Both the position numbers and the translations under genes were made by a program. The notes under the pieces are model-generated. The model was not told where the DNA came from. It was given only the letters and a program-made list of their open reading frames with translations, and searched no databases. Below, piece after piece: positions 44,548 to 56,884 of a DNA stretch of 64,000 nucleotides. Every line of letters starts with the position of its first letter. Within the stretch, counting starts at the first letter, position 1. The stretch is from Ypsolopha sequella (Eukaryota; Arthropoda; Insecta; Lepidoptera; Ypsolophidae), in the NCBI GenBank assembly GCA_934047225.1, contig OW204010.1, forward strand, positions 2,446,794-2,510,793. The letters run 5' to 3'.

Positions 44548-45165
44548 TAAACTCGGCGTTCAGGGGCCAGGAATCCGTTTGACATATTTTGGGGAATAAT
44601 TTTTCCGGCACCCCTACTAAAAATGAAGCATAATCCCTTTTACTTTTTGGAGTAATTTTATCAACCTTGATGTCCTCCGAACCTGTAACATTCTTAACAT
44701 GCTTGACTATTTTATCTTTAGCGGTTTCCGGGTGCAGATACCACACATGAAGATATTTTTTGCGCTCAGTAGCTTGAAAATCACAGCTAGCATTGCCACC
44801 CTTTTTCACTTCATTTAACAATGACTTTCTCTCCACTTTCTTATGAGAGACAGAAGTCCATCCATCCTTTAATTCCGAGTTCTCTATTTGCGGCTGCTTA
44901 TCATTTGTTTGTTTATTGGAATCAGCTACTGCAGGAGAACTGTGGGATTGCTGTATTTCACCTGCTTTCTCTTTCCCTCTCGTGGCGGCGCCGGCGGTCG
45001 ATGATGATGTCAATTGTCCCGCTCGCACAGCTTGTCTTCGCTGTTCGGCTCGTAGTGCGCGTTCGGAGACAGTCGGCTGGTCTCGCGCATCGCTTTTCGG
45101 CTGCGCTCGGCTGATGTTCGGCTGTTCTCGAGTCTCGGTCGGCTCCGCATTAGAGTCGATTTTAG
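44498..45165 (-). pseudogene. LINE ORF1, N-terminally truncated
   Basis: The frame is open from about 45165 to a stop at 44498 with no good ATG; the N-terminal region is missing with the 5' end of the element. The C-terminal block (YLHVWYLHPETAKDKIVKHV, KRDYASFLVGVP, WPLNAEFSEWVWFRR) is the conserved end of ORF1 in insect CR1/jockey-type LINEs, an RNA-binding, gag-like protein. A Ser/Gln/Lys-rich low-complexity part precedes it. There are no stops within the retained part, so only truncation inactivates it. Confidence 0.8.
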
Positions 45166-45235
45166 GTAATTAAGATTTCTTATCTAAGAAACGTTTATTT
45201 TCGAACATTAAAAATAACAGTTTTATATTCGGTTT

Positions 45236-45350
45236 TAATTAAGAGGCCGATGCAAAATTAATTATCCATACAAACGTAATACCAAAATCATTTGCAATTC
45301 GAGCATATTTCAACCAAATTATGCTGTTATTTTGATTAAGACAGTATTTT
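45236..45350 (+). repeat. Dispersed repeat shared with 6660-6785
   Basis: Begins TTAAGAGGCC and runs through AAACGTAATACCAAAATCA to GATTAAGACAG. It is the inverse of the copy at 6.7 kb. Confidence 0.6.
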
Positions 45351-46661
45351 TATAGGTTCATGAATATGTTTCCTTCCAAAATACTAACCTGAAACGAAAT
45401 GTCAGCGATTTGCAATTCGCACATTTTTACACCGTAAATTACTCGTTTTCTTCTTATTTGTTTTGTATTAAGAGTATGACATAGCCAAAACAAAAACCAG
45501 TTCCGGGCGTGGCTTATTCTATTTTACGATAGCGCGCGGGGGAAAATTCGTCCCGGTCTCTAAGCTCGCGTCACCATAGCAAAAATACGAATAGAGTGGA
45601 CGAGGCAGGGTCAAAAGTAATACGTATTTTATTTTATCTAATTTATTAGTGTATTTCGATCATCGTCACACGGCATTGATCCTACTTGCTATCACGTCGG
45701 GACGTAAATTTATTATGGTTGGCTAAAAGTGGTTTTTTGAGTGTTTGATTTATCAGTTGACCCTCGGAACATTTCAGACACTCCTTTAGAGAAACATAAT
45801 AATATTGTGACGGTTAATTGTCACCATTACCCATTCTTTAAATATTTTTCGCCCGTTGAGCTGGTTTTACACTTGCGGGAAAATAAATTGGACCAAAAAT
45901 TTCTTTACAAAAAATTTTTACTAAAGTTGTTATTACAAAAAGTGGAAACTAACAAATATTCTCAGAAGGAATGCACCACGTCACTATCTATCTCACTGTA
46001 GCCTATATCAATTATGCCTCTCTCATTCAACCACGTTTAACTGCGTTACTATCTCATTCCAACTCATTTTAAATAGCGTCACTATTTATCTCAATCTAAC
46101 GCGTGTTAAATGGCATTTCTAATGAACGTCAAATATTTTTACTGCCCGCCACTCTTTCATTCTAAATTCTAATTATTTTAAAAAATACGCAGCTCCTTTG
46201 GTAGTAAAATAGCAATAACTTTTTTTTCAAAAGTACCTACTTAATACACAGAAATTGCCAGATCATTTGAAAAACAATATTTGATGAGCCGTTATTTAAG
46301 ACAATTTGCAAAACTAACATAGGACATTTTTTTTCAGGGTGTGGTATCGAACTAACCTAATTACAAAAAATTGCTCATAAATTGGGTTTTTATTTTTCTT
46401 CCTGATGTAACAGCATTTCAAGGTTTATTTTTGACTTTATCAATAGCATGACTATTCAGAGTTGCGCAACAAAAATTTTATTCTTAGAATTTAGAACTGG
46501 TTAGCTTTGACTCTCAAAAATCTATTCGAATTTATAAAAGTGCCATCAACTCGAAGACTATCTACTTTTTGCTGAGGTCATAATTTGATATTCTGGTCAT
46601 GAGCTGGCCTACCAGCCTTCCAAGGGAAAGCGTTGACTTTTGGGACACCTGTTTACCCTTG
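45351..46661. other. Unassigned stretch with a promoter-like GC patch
   Basis: A CpG-richer patch lies at about 45505-45600 (GGCGTGGCTTATTC, GATAGCGCGCGGGG). An open + strand frame at 45741-46001 (NCHHYPFFKYFSPVELVLHL) has no ATG and a stop just before it; it could be an exon or a TE scrap. I do not recognise it. Confidence 0.35.
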
Positions 46662-48405
46662 GGATAAATCGCCAAGTGTTTAAAATATAGAAATTTATTT
46701 GTATCATAGTTTGAAATGTTCAGATCCCTTTACGCAAAATGAAAAAACGAAACTCTTTTAGGATTATTTTATTGTCCCTATGTTTGTCTGTTTGTCCGTT
46801 TGTCTAGGCAATTTTTCTGGGTAAAATCAATAAATGCTAGTATTTACAGCCCTGTAAAATATACATATTATAACGTTTAACTCGTTTACTCCTTATGAAA
46901 ATATAGAGATCAACACTTCACATAATATTTTGCATTTGAAAGAAAGCACAGAAAGGAACTGCAGAACAAATAATGTAAAAAATATAAAACCATATCTTTC
47001 TATTCTAAAGGGATTAATAATTTACTGTTTGTTCAATGTGGCGATAGCTTTGTTTATTTTTTTTTTCTTTGTTACAAAGATAACAAATATTTTCATACAA
47101 GGTTTTCCTTGAGGGCTATTTCTCCCAATTTGTAACAAAATATTAAGAAATAATTATAACGGTAAAGTACAACTTTTAGCTGAGACAATTTATTGTTAAA
47201 AGTTTGCTAAATGCATAAACATATTTTAATGATATTATGGTATCTTCAAAATAATTGGGTTTTCCATAAGCGTGATATCAGATTATTTAAGAAATTTACG
47301 GCTGGTATCACGACGACGGATAAGCCAATTATTTTATTACTTTTGTAATATAATTAAAAATATGTTAATGCATACAGCAGACTTTTAACTATAAGTTTTC
47401 TTAACTAAAAGTTGTATTTTTACTTATTGAAATTGTATTTCTCATCAAGAAGTGCAAGATGACAAGATATTCAAAATAAGTTAATTGAATTTGTGAAATG
47501 GTTTCAGGTCAAAACAGTTTTCCATGAAACGGCAATTGTTTATACTTAGCAAAGTGTGTAAACTTAGTCATCTTAGCATGAACGACGCCTGTATTTCTCT
47601 CTTTTTTATTTCCAGTATAGCTAAAAATATACAAACTTGTTAAACTTTGTGTAAAAACGAGGCAATATTGACGATATCCTGACAACTATTATGATGGTGT
47701 TTTATCGAATTTTGCTTTTTGGGCTGTATAGAGACGTAGCTAGATGTCACTAGAATATACTCATGAAAAAAGATATGAAGAAAATAAGCTGTAGACTTCA
47801 CATTCGGTTTATACCTATTGTATGAATTTTAAGAAAAAAACAGGGGTAAAGGGACCTCTTAAGGAAAACCTTGTATTAAACTATTTGTTACCTTAGTAAA
47901 AAATAATTCAACGAAAAAAATAAACAAAGCTATCGCCACATTGAACAGTAGATAATTAATCCCTTTAGAAGAGAACAACATGGTTTTCATATTTTTTTTA
48001 CATTATTTGTTCAACAATTCCTTTCGGTGTTGACTTTTTAATGCAAAATATTATCTCAAGTGTTCATCTGTACATTTTCATAGTGAGAAAATTTGTATGA
48101 AAAACGTAAAAACCTAAAACGTAATATAAATAAAAACGTCAAAAGTATGTTTTTACAGCTCTATAGAGAGCCGTTTATATTGGTATTTATTAATTTTACC
48201 CAGAAAAAATTGTCTAGACAAACGGACAGACAGACAAACATAAAGATAACAAATTAATCCTAAAAGAGTTTCATTGTTTTCATTTTGCGTAACAGAACCT
48301 GAACATGTACCGACAGGATTATCTACGATCTAATAATTTTGCCATGCACTGTAAATATTTCAAAATAAATTTCTATATTTTAAATGCTTGGCGATTTATC
48401 CCAAG
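46662..48405. mobile_element. 1.74-kb palindromic element with ~500-bp arms
   Basis: The ends TTGGGATAAATCGCCAAG are inverted at about 46658 and 48403. The arms align in order: TAAAATATAGAAATTTATTT, the CTGTTTGTC repeats near 46790 and 48230, TTTACAGCCC/GAGCTGTAAA, and GTGGCGATAGCTTTGTTTAT at 47038 against its complement at 47925. The centre (about 47140-47850) is unpaired and non-coding. The outer end (CACTTGGCGATTTATCC) also occurs next to the SINEs at 32.05 and 32.29 kb. It is likely a foldback or long-TIR DNA transposon; no clear target duplication. Confidence 0.8.
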
Positions 48406-49606
48406 TAAGTGTACCTATATAATTTGCAAAAAACTTCACTTATTGGACCTGAAATGGTGAGCCAATACTAGAGGGTAATTTCACGAAAAGGTCATTGACC
48501 TTTGTTACAGATCTCAGTAAGTATAAGTAAATTAATTTGGGTTTCAATAACGATCACAAAATTATTCTTTTAGAGTAACATATATTATTTTCCCGCATAA
48601 AAGTATGAATTCATTCCAAATTCATTCAGTTTTGTTGTTATGACTATGGCACGATTAGCTAAATCACTCATACGCATATTTTGTTGAGTTTTTAACGGCA
48701 GGAATATGATGCTCCTCGAAATATTACTTTATAAAATTAATTTCAATGTGTTTTGAAGTAGTTTTGGGAGATATTTATAGCTTGCAAAAAAGGGCACAGG
48801 TTCCACGTCTTACGGGCGCCAACGCTAGGCGTAGACTGACAATATCTTGCTGCCGCTAACTGCATCAGTAGATTTACGTATTTTTGGAAAAAGGGGGTGC
48901 TTTTTTTGACCCGAATAACGTGGTATTTGGAAAATGAATAGATATCATTCACACTAATTTTATTAAAAAAAAACCAACAAAATCGCGAAAGCGATACCTG
49001 AAACAAAATCGATAAGAAGTGTGCAATAGAGGGTTACAAAAAAATTCATTGACAGTACAAATATGAATCGATTAACGTGGTTTGTGGAAAATGAATACCT
49101 TTAAGTTCAACCAAAAACATGTATTTTTTTTATGGCTATACGTAACCTAATTATTGCAACAAAATCATCCGAAAGCTGACATTTTATTTCCGTTTGTATT
49201 TTCGTTCCCCTTAAAAACAACAAAACGTAAGATATCGTTCGAGCGGAAACATAGCCTATGTTATCAAGTTACAGATTATTAAAACGAAATTTAAAACACA
49301 TTAAGTTTTCATTCAACATTTTTGGTATTACGACATACGCCCGTATTCAGTACAAATTCTGAACGGCTAGTAGCTGTGTCGCATCTTGTTTGACGCACGC
49401 ACACATTCACACAGTAGAGACATAGAGAGATGTCGCGTGGATTCGCGCGTCTGGGCCTGGGGCCTCCTTTGGGTTAGGGTACAATAGTTTTGCATTATAC
49501 TTTAGCTGCTCGCTCGATAACTGACATAACTCAGTCAGTGACGATTACTTTACTATGCTATGCATGCGTGTTTGTTTGCCTTTTTTTTTTTTTAAGGGAT
49601 GTACCG
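48406..49606. other. Unassigned AT-rich stretch
   Basis: No gene. A partly GC-richer patch at 49320-49480 holds nothing I can name. Confidence 0.5.
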
Positions 49607-50898
49607 AAAAAAAAAATGTTTTGGCCATATCTTCGGAACGGAAGGTGGTACATCCCTAGGGGTCGGACCATAGGGTGCCAAAAAAGTTTTTTTTTTTTAA
49701 ATGTCAAAACTTTAACCGCCCGTATCTCCTAGACGGCTTGAGTTAGACCCATGTTGATGGGTGTCTAAGAAAAGGTCTTGCCGAGATCTAGCCCCCCACA
49801 GTGTCAAAATTTTAACAGCCCGTATCTCCCAAACGGCTGAAGCTAGACCCATGTTCATGGTACTCTAAGAAAAGGGCTCGACGAGCTCTAACTGAAAATG
49901 AAAAAAGAAAAACGAAAAAAAAATATATTTTTGCCAAAACTTTGATCGGCTATATCTGGTTGTGGTTTCAACTTTAATAATCGGTTTGCCGAGGGCTTCC
50001 CGACCGCATAAAAAAATTTGACATTTGACAGGTTTTGACAGGTCCAAAAAAGTGCTCCGATTCGCTTGAAACTCGTCATCAAGGGGCAAATGGGGTCGGT
50101 GATTACGAATTCATTGTTAAATTTGACACTTTTTGACAACCGACAAGGATTTTGACACTTTTTTGAAAAAAATTTGATCGGACATTTCTTCGGATCTAAT
50201 GGCGAGGCCGAAAGCCGAGCCTTCAAGTGTCTTTCTAGCGAGGCCGAAAAACGAGCATGTGAGGACGGAGAACGCGCCAGCGAGGCCGAGTCCGATCAAA
50301 TTTTTTTCAAAAAAGTGTCAAAATCCTTGTCGGTTGTCAAAAAGTGTCAAATTTAACAATGAATTCGTAATCACCGACCCTACTTGCCCCTTGATACCGA
50401 GTTTCAAGCGAATCGGAGCACTTTTTTGGACCTGTCAAAAAAATGTCAAAACCTGTCAAATGTCAAATTTTTTATGCGGTCGGGAAGCCCTTGGCAAACC
50501 GATCACTAAAGTTGAAACCACAGCTCGCTAGGATTTACGGTTCGGGAGATATAGCCGATCAAAGTTTTGGCAAAAATATATTTTTTTTTCGTATTTTTTT
50601 TTTCATTTTCAGTTAGAGCTCGTCGAGCCCTTTTCTTAGAGTACCATGAACATGGGTCTAGCTTCTGCCGTTTGGGAGATACGGGCCGTTAAAGTTTTGA
50701 CACTGTGGGGGGCTAGATCTCGGCAAGACCTTTTCTTAGACACCCATCAACATGGGTCTAACTCAAGCCGTCTAGGAGATACGGGCGGTTAAAGTTTTGA
50801 CATTAAAAAAAAAAAAAAAACTTTTTTGGCACCCTATGGTCCGACCCCTAGGGATGTACCACCTTCCGTTCCGAAGATATGGCCAAAACAATTTTTTT
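49607..50898. repeat. 1.29-kb palindrome, arms 577 and 609 bp, 106-bp spacer
   Basis: Left arm 49607-50183 and right arm 50290-50898 are reverse complements with a low mismatch rate; one ~22-bp gap lies in the left arm near 49960. The spacer holds three GCGAGGCCGA words. Within each arm a ~110-bp block is itself duplicated (ACCATGAACATGGGTCTAGC and CATCAACATGGGTCTAAC phrases, each followed by CCGTATCTCC-type text). The terminal T/A runs abut the ends. A transcript would fold into one very long hairpin. Open frames here are by-products. A one-armed relative is at 5728-5990. Confidence 0.92.
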
Positions 50899-51229
50899 TC
50901 CAACATATAATCGTTTCTATGAAAAGCAAATAAGGTCTTTGCCATTAGACTTATTGTGCTGGACGGAAATTAAAAAAAAGTTGCTAGGGTATGCCATCCT
51001 CTTAATCGAAGTTTTCAGGTATTTCAATATTATTCAATAAAATACACGACATTTTTTCGACTATTTATCAAATTGTAGCACAGCATTTATTGCATAACTC
51101 TATTGAAGTAATCTAAAGGACCAACTCGGACCGGACCGGCTTTTTACCGAAATAGGGCTAGTCCGTTCGGTCCGCTGGAGTTTAGGGCTCACCATAAAAG
51201 TCCATCGAACCAGGTCCGAGTCCTATTTG
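50899..51229. other. Unassigned stretch with a GGTCCGGT-rich inverted patch
   Basis: AT-rich, then a GC patch with repeated GGACC/GGTCC words (51117-51245) that can pair with one another. No gene. Confidence 0.45.
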
Positions 51230-51299
51230 AACGGACCAACTTAGGGCTTATATTTGGTCCATGTGACAGCTCTGGTGGTGAGCTCTATCGCCGTACTTC

Positions 51300-51385
51300 G
51301 GGCACAAATCCGACCGGGGATCGAACTTGGAACCTCAAGATTGCTAGGCCAGCGTTCTACCCCTGAGCTACCGCTGCTTACAACC
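51300..51385 (-). mobile_element. tRNA-derived SINE head (tRNA-Ala-like)
   Basis: On the - strand GGTAGCTCAGGGGTAGAACG forms an A box and AGTTCGATCCCCGGTCGG a B box, with CTAGCAA in the anticodon-loop position (AGC, Ala). Anticodon and acceptor stems do not pair well, so it is a SINE or a tRNA pseudogene rather than a working tRNA. Confidence 0.6.
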
Positions 51386-52215
51386 AACGTATGGTAAAAA
51401 TCTAAATCCTATAAACCAGATTGTTGAGTGATCTTTCTGATTACTAAATTTTACTTTTTTTGTACGCAAGTGTCAAGTTGGTACCTCATAACTGCAACTG
51501 GAATAATTTATCATAATCTTTTTAGGGTTTAGTACCCTGTCAATACAATACCCTTTTTCTAAACCTATAAGTTTGTACGGAACCCTCGGTTTGTGGGTCC
51601 GACTCGCACTTGGTACTTACTTTAGGTAGGTTTTCTCTACAAAGCCTCGATCTCCAGATATCCTTATATTTTGATAAATAAATAATTCGAGATACAGGCA
51701 TTGACTTGTAGAGGAATTTCCATAAAACGCATTACTAGTAGGTATGTTCACTTACGATTCCCCGACGTAGAAAACAAAAAAAAGCAAATCATGAACATAG
51801 TGCATTCGAGACGTTATGGTTATGAATGAATGGTACACACACACACAGCTGCGCGCCGCGCTAACCACGCGCCTGAGAGGGACAGCAGTATTCCGACCAA
51901 TTTTGCACTCGCCTCGAATCGTAGTTGGGAGCTTTTAGCACCGAACTCTTAAGGTACGATAAGTTTATTTTCAGTTGTAATTAAGAGTGCGAACACCTAA
52001 AAATGACAATTATTAATTTGATTTTCTGACCACTAAATTAAGTCCAAAATTGTTTAAAAATATGTGTATGGGTAGTACATTATAATTACAAGAGCCCTCT
52101 GACGTTCAGAACGTTAAAAGCTAACATTGCCTCGATAGAAAAAAATCCAGAAGTTGCCTCTAATTTTGACGGAGATTCTATTTGTACCAAACATGTGAAA
52201 CATGGTGCATATTAC

Positions 52216-53107
52216 CATAGTAAAACCAGAACAGTAGTTTATCTTCATGCAAAGGTACATCGCGTGGCTAATATGTGTGCGTGCTAGTACGCACGAACTA
52301 CAGTACGCACACAACAGTAATATCTTAGCGTGCAAGATAGGCGCTAGTCGGGATCACGCCGCGGTCGCGCTCAGTAAAGTCTTTCGAACAAGCCGCCACG
52401 CCGCGCCGCGCGGCACCGACCACTTCAAATATGTTGACAGCACGCAATCGAACATATTATTTTATTATTGTACTGTCTTCGGATGCCTCAATAATAATTC
52501 CTCAAATCCAGAATTATCGTTCTTCTCAATACCTACTCAACAAGAAAGGTGACTACACAATTTATGGAATATATAATTAATAATGTGAAATGTAAACCGT
52601 ATTTTGTTTGTTCACATTTAACATAAGTATGATCATAGTTATGCTATGATTCTCAATTTAGTCAAGGTGTTTTTAAACATGGAGCTGATATGGTTGAAAC
52701 CGCGAAGATTTTTAAATTTTAGACTAGGAGCCAATGTTTGATTAGGTACCTACATAAATTTGATTCTGTACTTTAATGAATTTAACTGATTAATTTAGGT
52801 AACAGTCACCAAGATTTTTAAGCAAAGGCGTCGCCAGAGGGGGCAAGATGACATGAATTGTAGGTAAAATAAACAAATTTAAAGTTTATACAAACAAACA
52901 AATTTATATAGACACATTTAAAGGCCCAATGTAAATAAATTGAATATTTACAAACATGATACATACCTACGTAATATATGTATAATATCTGTATTTAAAT
53001 ATTGATTTTTATTAGCTACGAAACTTAAAGAAGGGACAACCCTGCAACAATAGGTATTTAAGTCTCGTACGGGGCGTGAGTTAACCTACTGTTCTGGTTT
53101 TACTATG
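52216..53107. mobile_element. 892-bp TIR element with 22-bp perfect TIR and 7-bp TSD
   Basis: Ends CATAGTAAAACCAGAACAGTAG are exact inverted copies; ATATTAC flanks both sides (52209-52215, 53108-53114). The interior is mostly AT-rich with one CpG-rich patch (CCGCCACGCCGCGCCGCGCG) near 52390. No transposase ORF. The superfamily is uncertain because 7 bp is not a common duplication length. Confidence 0.85.
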
Positions 53108-53487
53108 ATATTACAAAGCAAAAAATTTGGTAAATAATATCACCTTTATTTAAACAAGAGCCTTTGGACTGGATTTCATAATCATGACAATATTTCAAGA
53201 GTTATTTACATATAAATCTCCTGGCGGTTACGTCCTTTTTATTTCGCGAATGACGGCATCTTCTGCCCATACTCTGGGCATGTTTCTGTGACAGAAATTC
53301 TGTCTCACCGATCATCAGTCCCACACCAGGCCTGCTCAACTTTGTTCGTGGCCGTGGGAAATACCTACGGGATACAAGGTGTGAACGAGAAAGAAAAGCT
53401 CAGTCTTACCCGTAATAACAATTATTAATTTGTAACGTGCATTGTTAACACTAGCCTAAATTTGCCGGTTAATACATCAGCTCCTAT

Positions 53488-53565
53488 GCTCGAGCGGTTA
53501 TAGCGTCCGGATACATCGTCTTCGTGATCAATAGGTACGAGGTTCAAACCCGATACAACCTTTCA
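53488..53565 (+). mobile_element. tRNA-like SINE head
   Basis: TGCTCGAGCGGTTATAGCG resembles the A box of Leu/Ser-type tRNAs, and GAGGTTCAAACCC the B box 45 bp on. Arms cannot be folded into a convincing cloverleaf. It is probably a SINE head; its tail is not delimited. Confidence 0.5.
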
Positions 53566-54412
53566 CTAAGTTTGTTTCTGATTTTATTTGACACCAACGC
53601 CATCTGTCTTCTAGCCCCCCAACTAGAATAAATTACGGTCCCTATTTATTTGTATGGAGTTGATGTTCTTCTCGTGAATAAATGTGTTCTATGTCCCACA
53701 CGCTCTATTCACACGAGAGGACTACGCTCACTGCGCCAAGCACAGTAAATTGTTACTATTACAATTTAATATTCGAAAATAAACGAATTAATAAACAAAC
53801 TATCGATATCGAGTTTGAGAATGAAGGAAATTTAAAATTAAAAACAAAGAATAAATAATTAAATGCGTTAAGAATTGTTTCTTATTTTTGTGTCGTTCTT
53901 TTATTGTGTCTTTCATAGTTTTTGGGGTTTCTTATTTCGTAGTCTACCGCCCTCAAATGAAAGACACAGGCCCGGTTTTCCGGAGATAACATCCAATGCT
54001 TTTAATTAAACTTATATATTTTTATAAAATTTGTAAAAAGAGCTAACGATAATTTCACAAAAATCACTACATTAATAATAATGAAGGCGTAGGGATGTGA
54101 CGAACTCATCGCCCCCTCGTACATCCGGTGCGTCCAGTGCAATCAGTCACCGAAGGGCGGCTTGTGGCGAGCCGATGGTGAGTGGCGACACCACTGACCC
54201 TACCTACCTACCACCCTCCGCCTCTGCACTTACCTTAACCAGCCGGCCAGGAGCGGAACCTGTGCTCCAGGTTTGAAGTGTAAAATTTATTTATTTATTT
54301 TAAAATGTCATAACGCCGGGGGCACTTGACTGTAGAAGGATCTGGCGCCCCGCAGACACCTCTCGACATTATTTATTAATTTGTTCTTAAAACTCGCGTG
54401 AGCTGACATACT
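53566..54412. other. Unassigned stretch with a GC-rich segment
   Basis: 54110-54270 is GC-rich and contains ATGTGACGAACTCATCGCCC and ACCAGCCGGCCAGGAGCGG. It looks like a degraded repeat, but I cannot assign it. There is an ATTTATTTATTT tract at 54287. Confidence 0.4.
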
Positions 54413-54618
54413 AAATTATTATTACATACGGCTTGAACACTCACGTGTGATTGTTGTTGACTATATGCCAACCGTTTCACCGATACAATTTCGGCATTAT
54501 CAAGGCGAGTGTGATATATGTGTGTGTTGATAATGCCGAAATTATATCGGTGAAACGGTTGGCATATAGTCAACAACAATCACACGTGAGTGTTCAAGCC
54601 GTAAGTAATAATAATTTA
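54413..54618. repeat. Snapback repeat H3 (arms ~93 bp)
   Basis: The arms 54413-54505 and 54526-54618 are reverse complements with about two mismatches. They contain CACTCACGTGTGATTGTTG and ACCGTTTCACCGATA and end toward the loop in TTTCGGCATTATCAA. The loop is about 20 bp. The layout is the same as in the snapbacks at 4.7 and 39.1 kb. Confidence 0.88.
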
Positions 54619-54770
54619 ATTTGTTATTTATTATTTTATTATTTCATTTAAAATTATTCAGTATTAATGTTCAGTAATAAGCGTCGTCAATATCAGTCTT
54701 CAAGAACAAAATTAGACAATACTTTCTTGAGTTGCAGAATATTACTTGATTTCTTTTGATTCTTATATTA

Positions 54771-55457
54771 TGTATGGTAGAAAGTAATGTTAGCAGTTGG
54801 AACAGGGATAAATAGAATTTAATTAGCAAATGTAATTCCCAATTACAATGCTATGTAGGTACTGTACCAACAATACAAAAGAAACAAATAGGTTCCTACC
54901 TAATTCCAGAATTTAATTATCAAATGTAATTCCCAATTACAACAATATATACTGTACCAACAATACAAATTACAACAATACCAAATTTAAATTATATTTG
55001 GTGTAAACAATACACACAAACCTGAATGCACATTCCACTATGCACTTGTATACATACTTGTAAGTACATAAATTCAAGCCAAGATAACAGTATGTTAGCT
55101 AACAAGTTGATTTCCAAACCTATAATATAAACCGTTATATGATTATGTTATTGGAGTACAAGAACACTTTATAATGACCAAATTATCAAATTATATTGAT
55201 ATTATCGAACCACATCAACTTGGTACCCTCCGGTAACCAATTATCTACTCAAAGCACTATACAAATCCAATGTAATTGCTACACCAATAACATATCAACA
55301 ATACAACCATGTAAATAGCCTAGCTATGTTGACAGTTCAATTCCACTGGGGCCGCCCAGTTCCGCTGTTTAAATGTATATAAACCAAAGGTGGGACAAAC
55401 CACGCTCTGCTACCAGAAATTGTATGGTAGAAAGTAATGTTAGCAGTTGGAACAGGG
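54771..55457 (+). repeat. 35-bp direct repeats bounding a ~650-bp block
   Basis: TATGGTAGAAAGTAATGTTA, then GCAGTTGGAACAGGG, occurs at 54771 and at 55423. Between them an ~80-bp tandem pair (AAATGTAATTCCCAATTACA, ACTGTACCAACAATAC) is seen at 54830 and 54920. It may be a local duplication or a small LTR-like derivative; there is no coding content. Confidence 0.6.
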
Positions 55458-56880
55458 GCCCATAAGCTGTCCCTAATCTACGTCCATGTAAACTTAAGCT
55501 GCTTATATTCTACAAAAAGTAAGTACAAAATTTCCTACCAGAAAATGGTACTTAGGAGATGTCCGCAGTAAGAGTCCCTCTCGTACACGGAGTCCAAATG
55601 TGTGCCGGTGTTGTGGCACGTTGCTCACCTCCACGGAGAACCCTAAACACAACCCACTGTCCCTGGATGCATCCAAACCCAGAAGATATCTTTACCGGAC
55701 AATGTTTTCGCACTTGTTGAAAACCGCGTGTATGCAGGTTATGTCACACACAAAGGAACCAAACTAAAAGTGGCCTTCCCGCCAAAATACTGTCAGACCC
55801 TGACTCACAAATGTTTTTAATGATATCCACATCAGTTTTCCCTGTTTTATACACTTTTTATACCAAAATATAAAATCGACCACGATCTTTTCCAAAATTG
55901 ACCTTTCACGGTTTTTCTGACAGCTCCAAGTGTCCATAGACAAAATACCATAGACCACTGTCGGATACGTTCAAAAACAATCATTTTATCCGAAACATAT
56001 TATATAATATGTTATGAGTAGTTAATGAATTTTCATCAATATACATTTATATATTTATGTAAACTGTTAATGTAGTTTATGTATTTTATTATAAACTATA
56101 ATATTGCTTTAAATGTTTATTAGGATGTAGTCTAGTTATTTATTTACTATTTTTAATATTATCCCTTTTAAATAATATGGCACTACCCTCAACAATTTCC
56201 TCATTGCCAAAGGTTAGTTGGTGAAGCAAATAAACGTTTTGATTGATTGATTGATTGATTACATAGTGTTGCCCTCTGGCCGCCCCATGGTGGCTAGATA
56301 GGAGGCCCACAACGGCCCACAAAGCCCACAACATCCTGCTGTGTAGTTATCCAGCAGCAAGTCACCATCTGCCAAGCTTAAATTTGTGAGAGATTTTCAT
56401 GCAACCATCTCACATTTAGATTCAATGGTACCAAAAGCTTCTTCAATGTTAGCTTCGGCCCCATGAATACCCTTCGAATGACGAATACCCTATGGGCCCG
56501 TGACTGAAAAGTGTACCTACATAATAATAATAATACATTATTTATTTCAAGCAATTATACTCATATTTTATAATTACAATTACAATATTCTTACATCACA
56601 TCACATTTTAATTCTATTCTAATCACACTTTCTTATATAGCTTTTAAAATCAGTCAGACAGCAATTTGAAAAATACATTTCTAATAATAAAATAAAATTA
56701 TTTGTCCTATTGTAAAAATTTACAATTTAACACGGCCTAATAAATTAAATTATGTATATTCGAAATATTAAAGCTGTAAATAATCCAACTCATACAGCTA
56801 ATATACCAAGTTTAAGTTAAAATAAAAATTGTTTCATTATTTTTGTAAGGCATAGGCCTCCCCAATATTACGGCCTATTG
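55458..56880. other. Unassigned AT-rich stretch
   Basis: No gene I can support. There is a GATT microsatellite at 56250-56270 and an AT-rich stretch at 56520-56840. Confidence 0.5.
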
Positions 56881-56884
56881 CCTA

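Larger units (their letters stand above)
41515..45165 (-). mobile_element. 5'-truncated LINE (jockey/CR1 group), 3.65 kb
   Basis: A - strand LINE with a TAAA-repeat tail (TTTATTTATTTATTTA on the + strand, 41517-41540), an intact ORF2 and the C-terminal part of ORF1. Coding similarity stops at about 45165 in mid-ORF1, the usual result of incomplete reverse transcription. No obvious target duplication, as is common in this group. Confidence 0.9.

Noticed and set aside
49865..50531. Paired open frames on both strands of the large palindrome
   Set aside because: They are mirror images produced by the inverted arms, without protein features.
51300..51385. Functional tRNA-Ala gene on the - strand
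   Set aside because: The A and B boxes are good, but anticodon and acceptor stems are poor.
52247..52552. 101-codon + strand frame
   Set aside because: It lies inside a TIR-bounded element with no transposase similarity; no domain is recognised.
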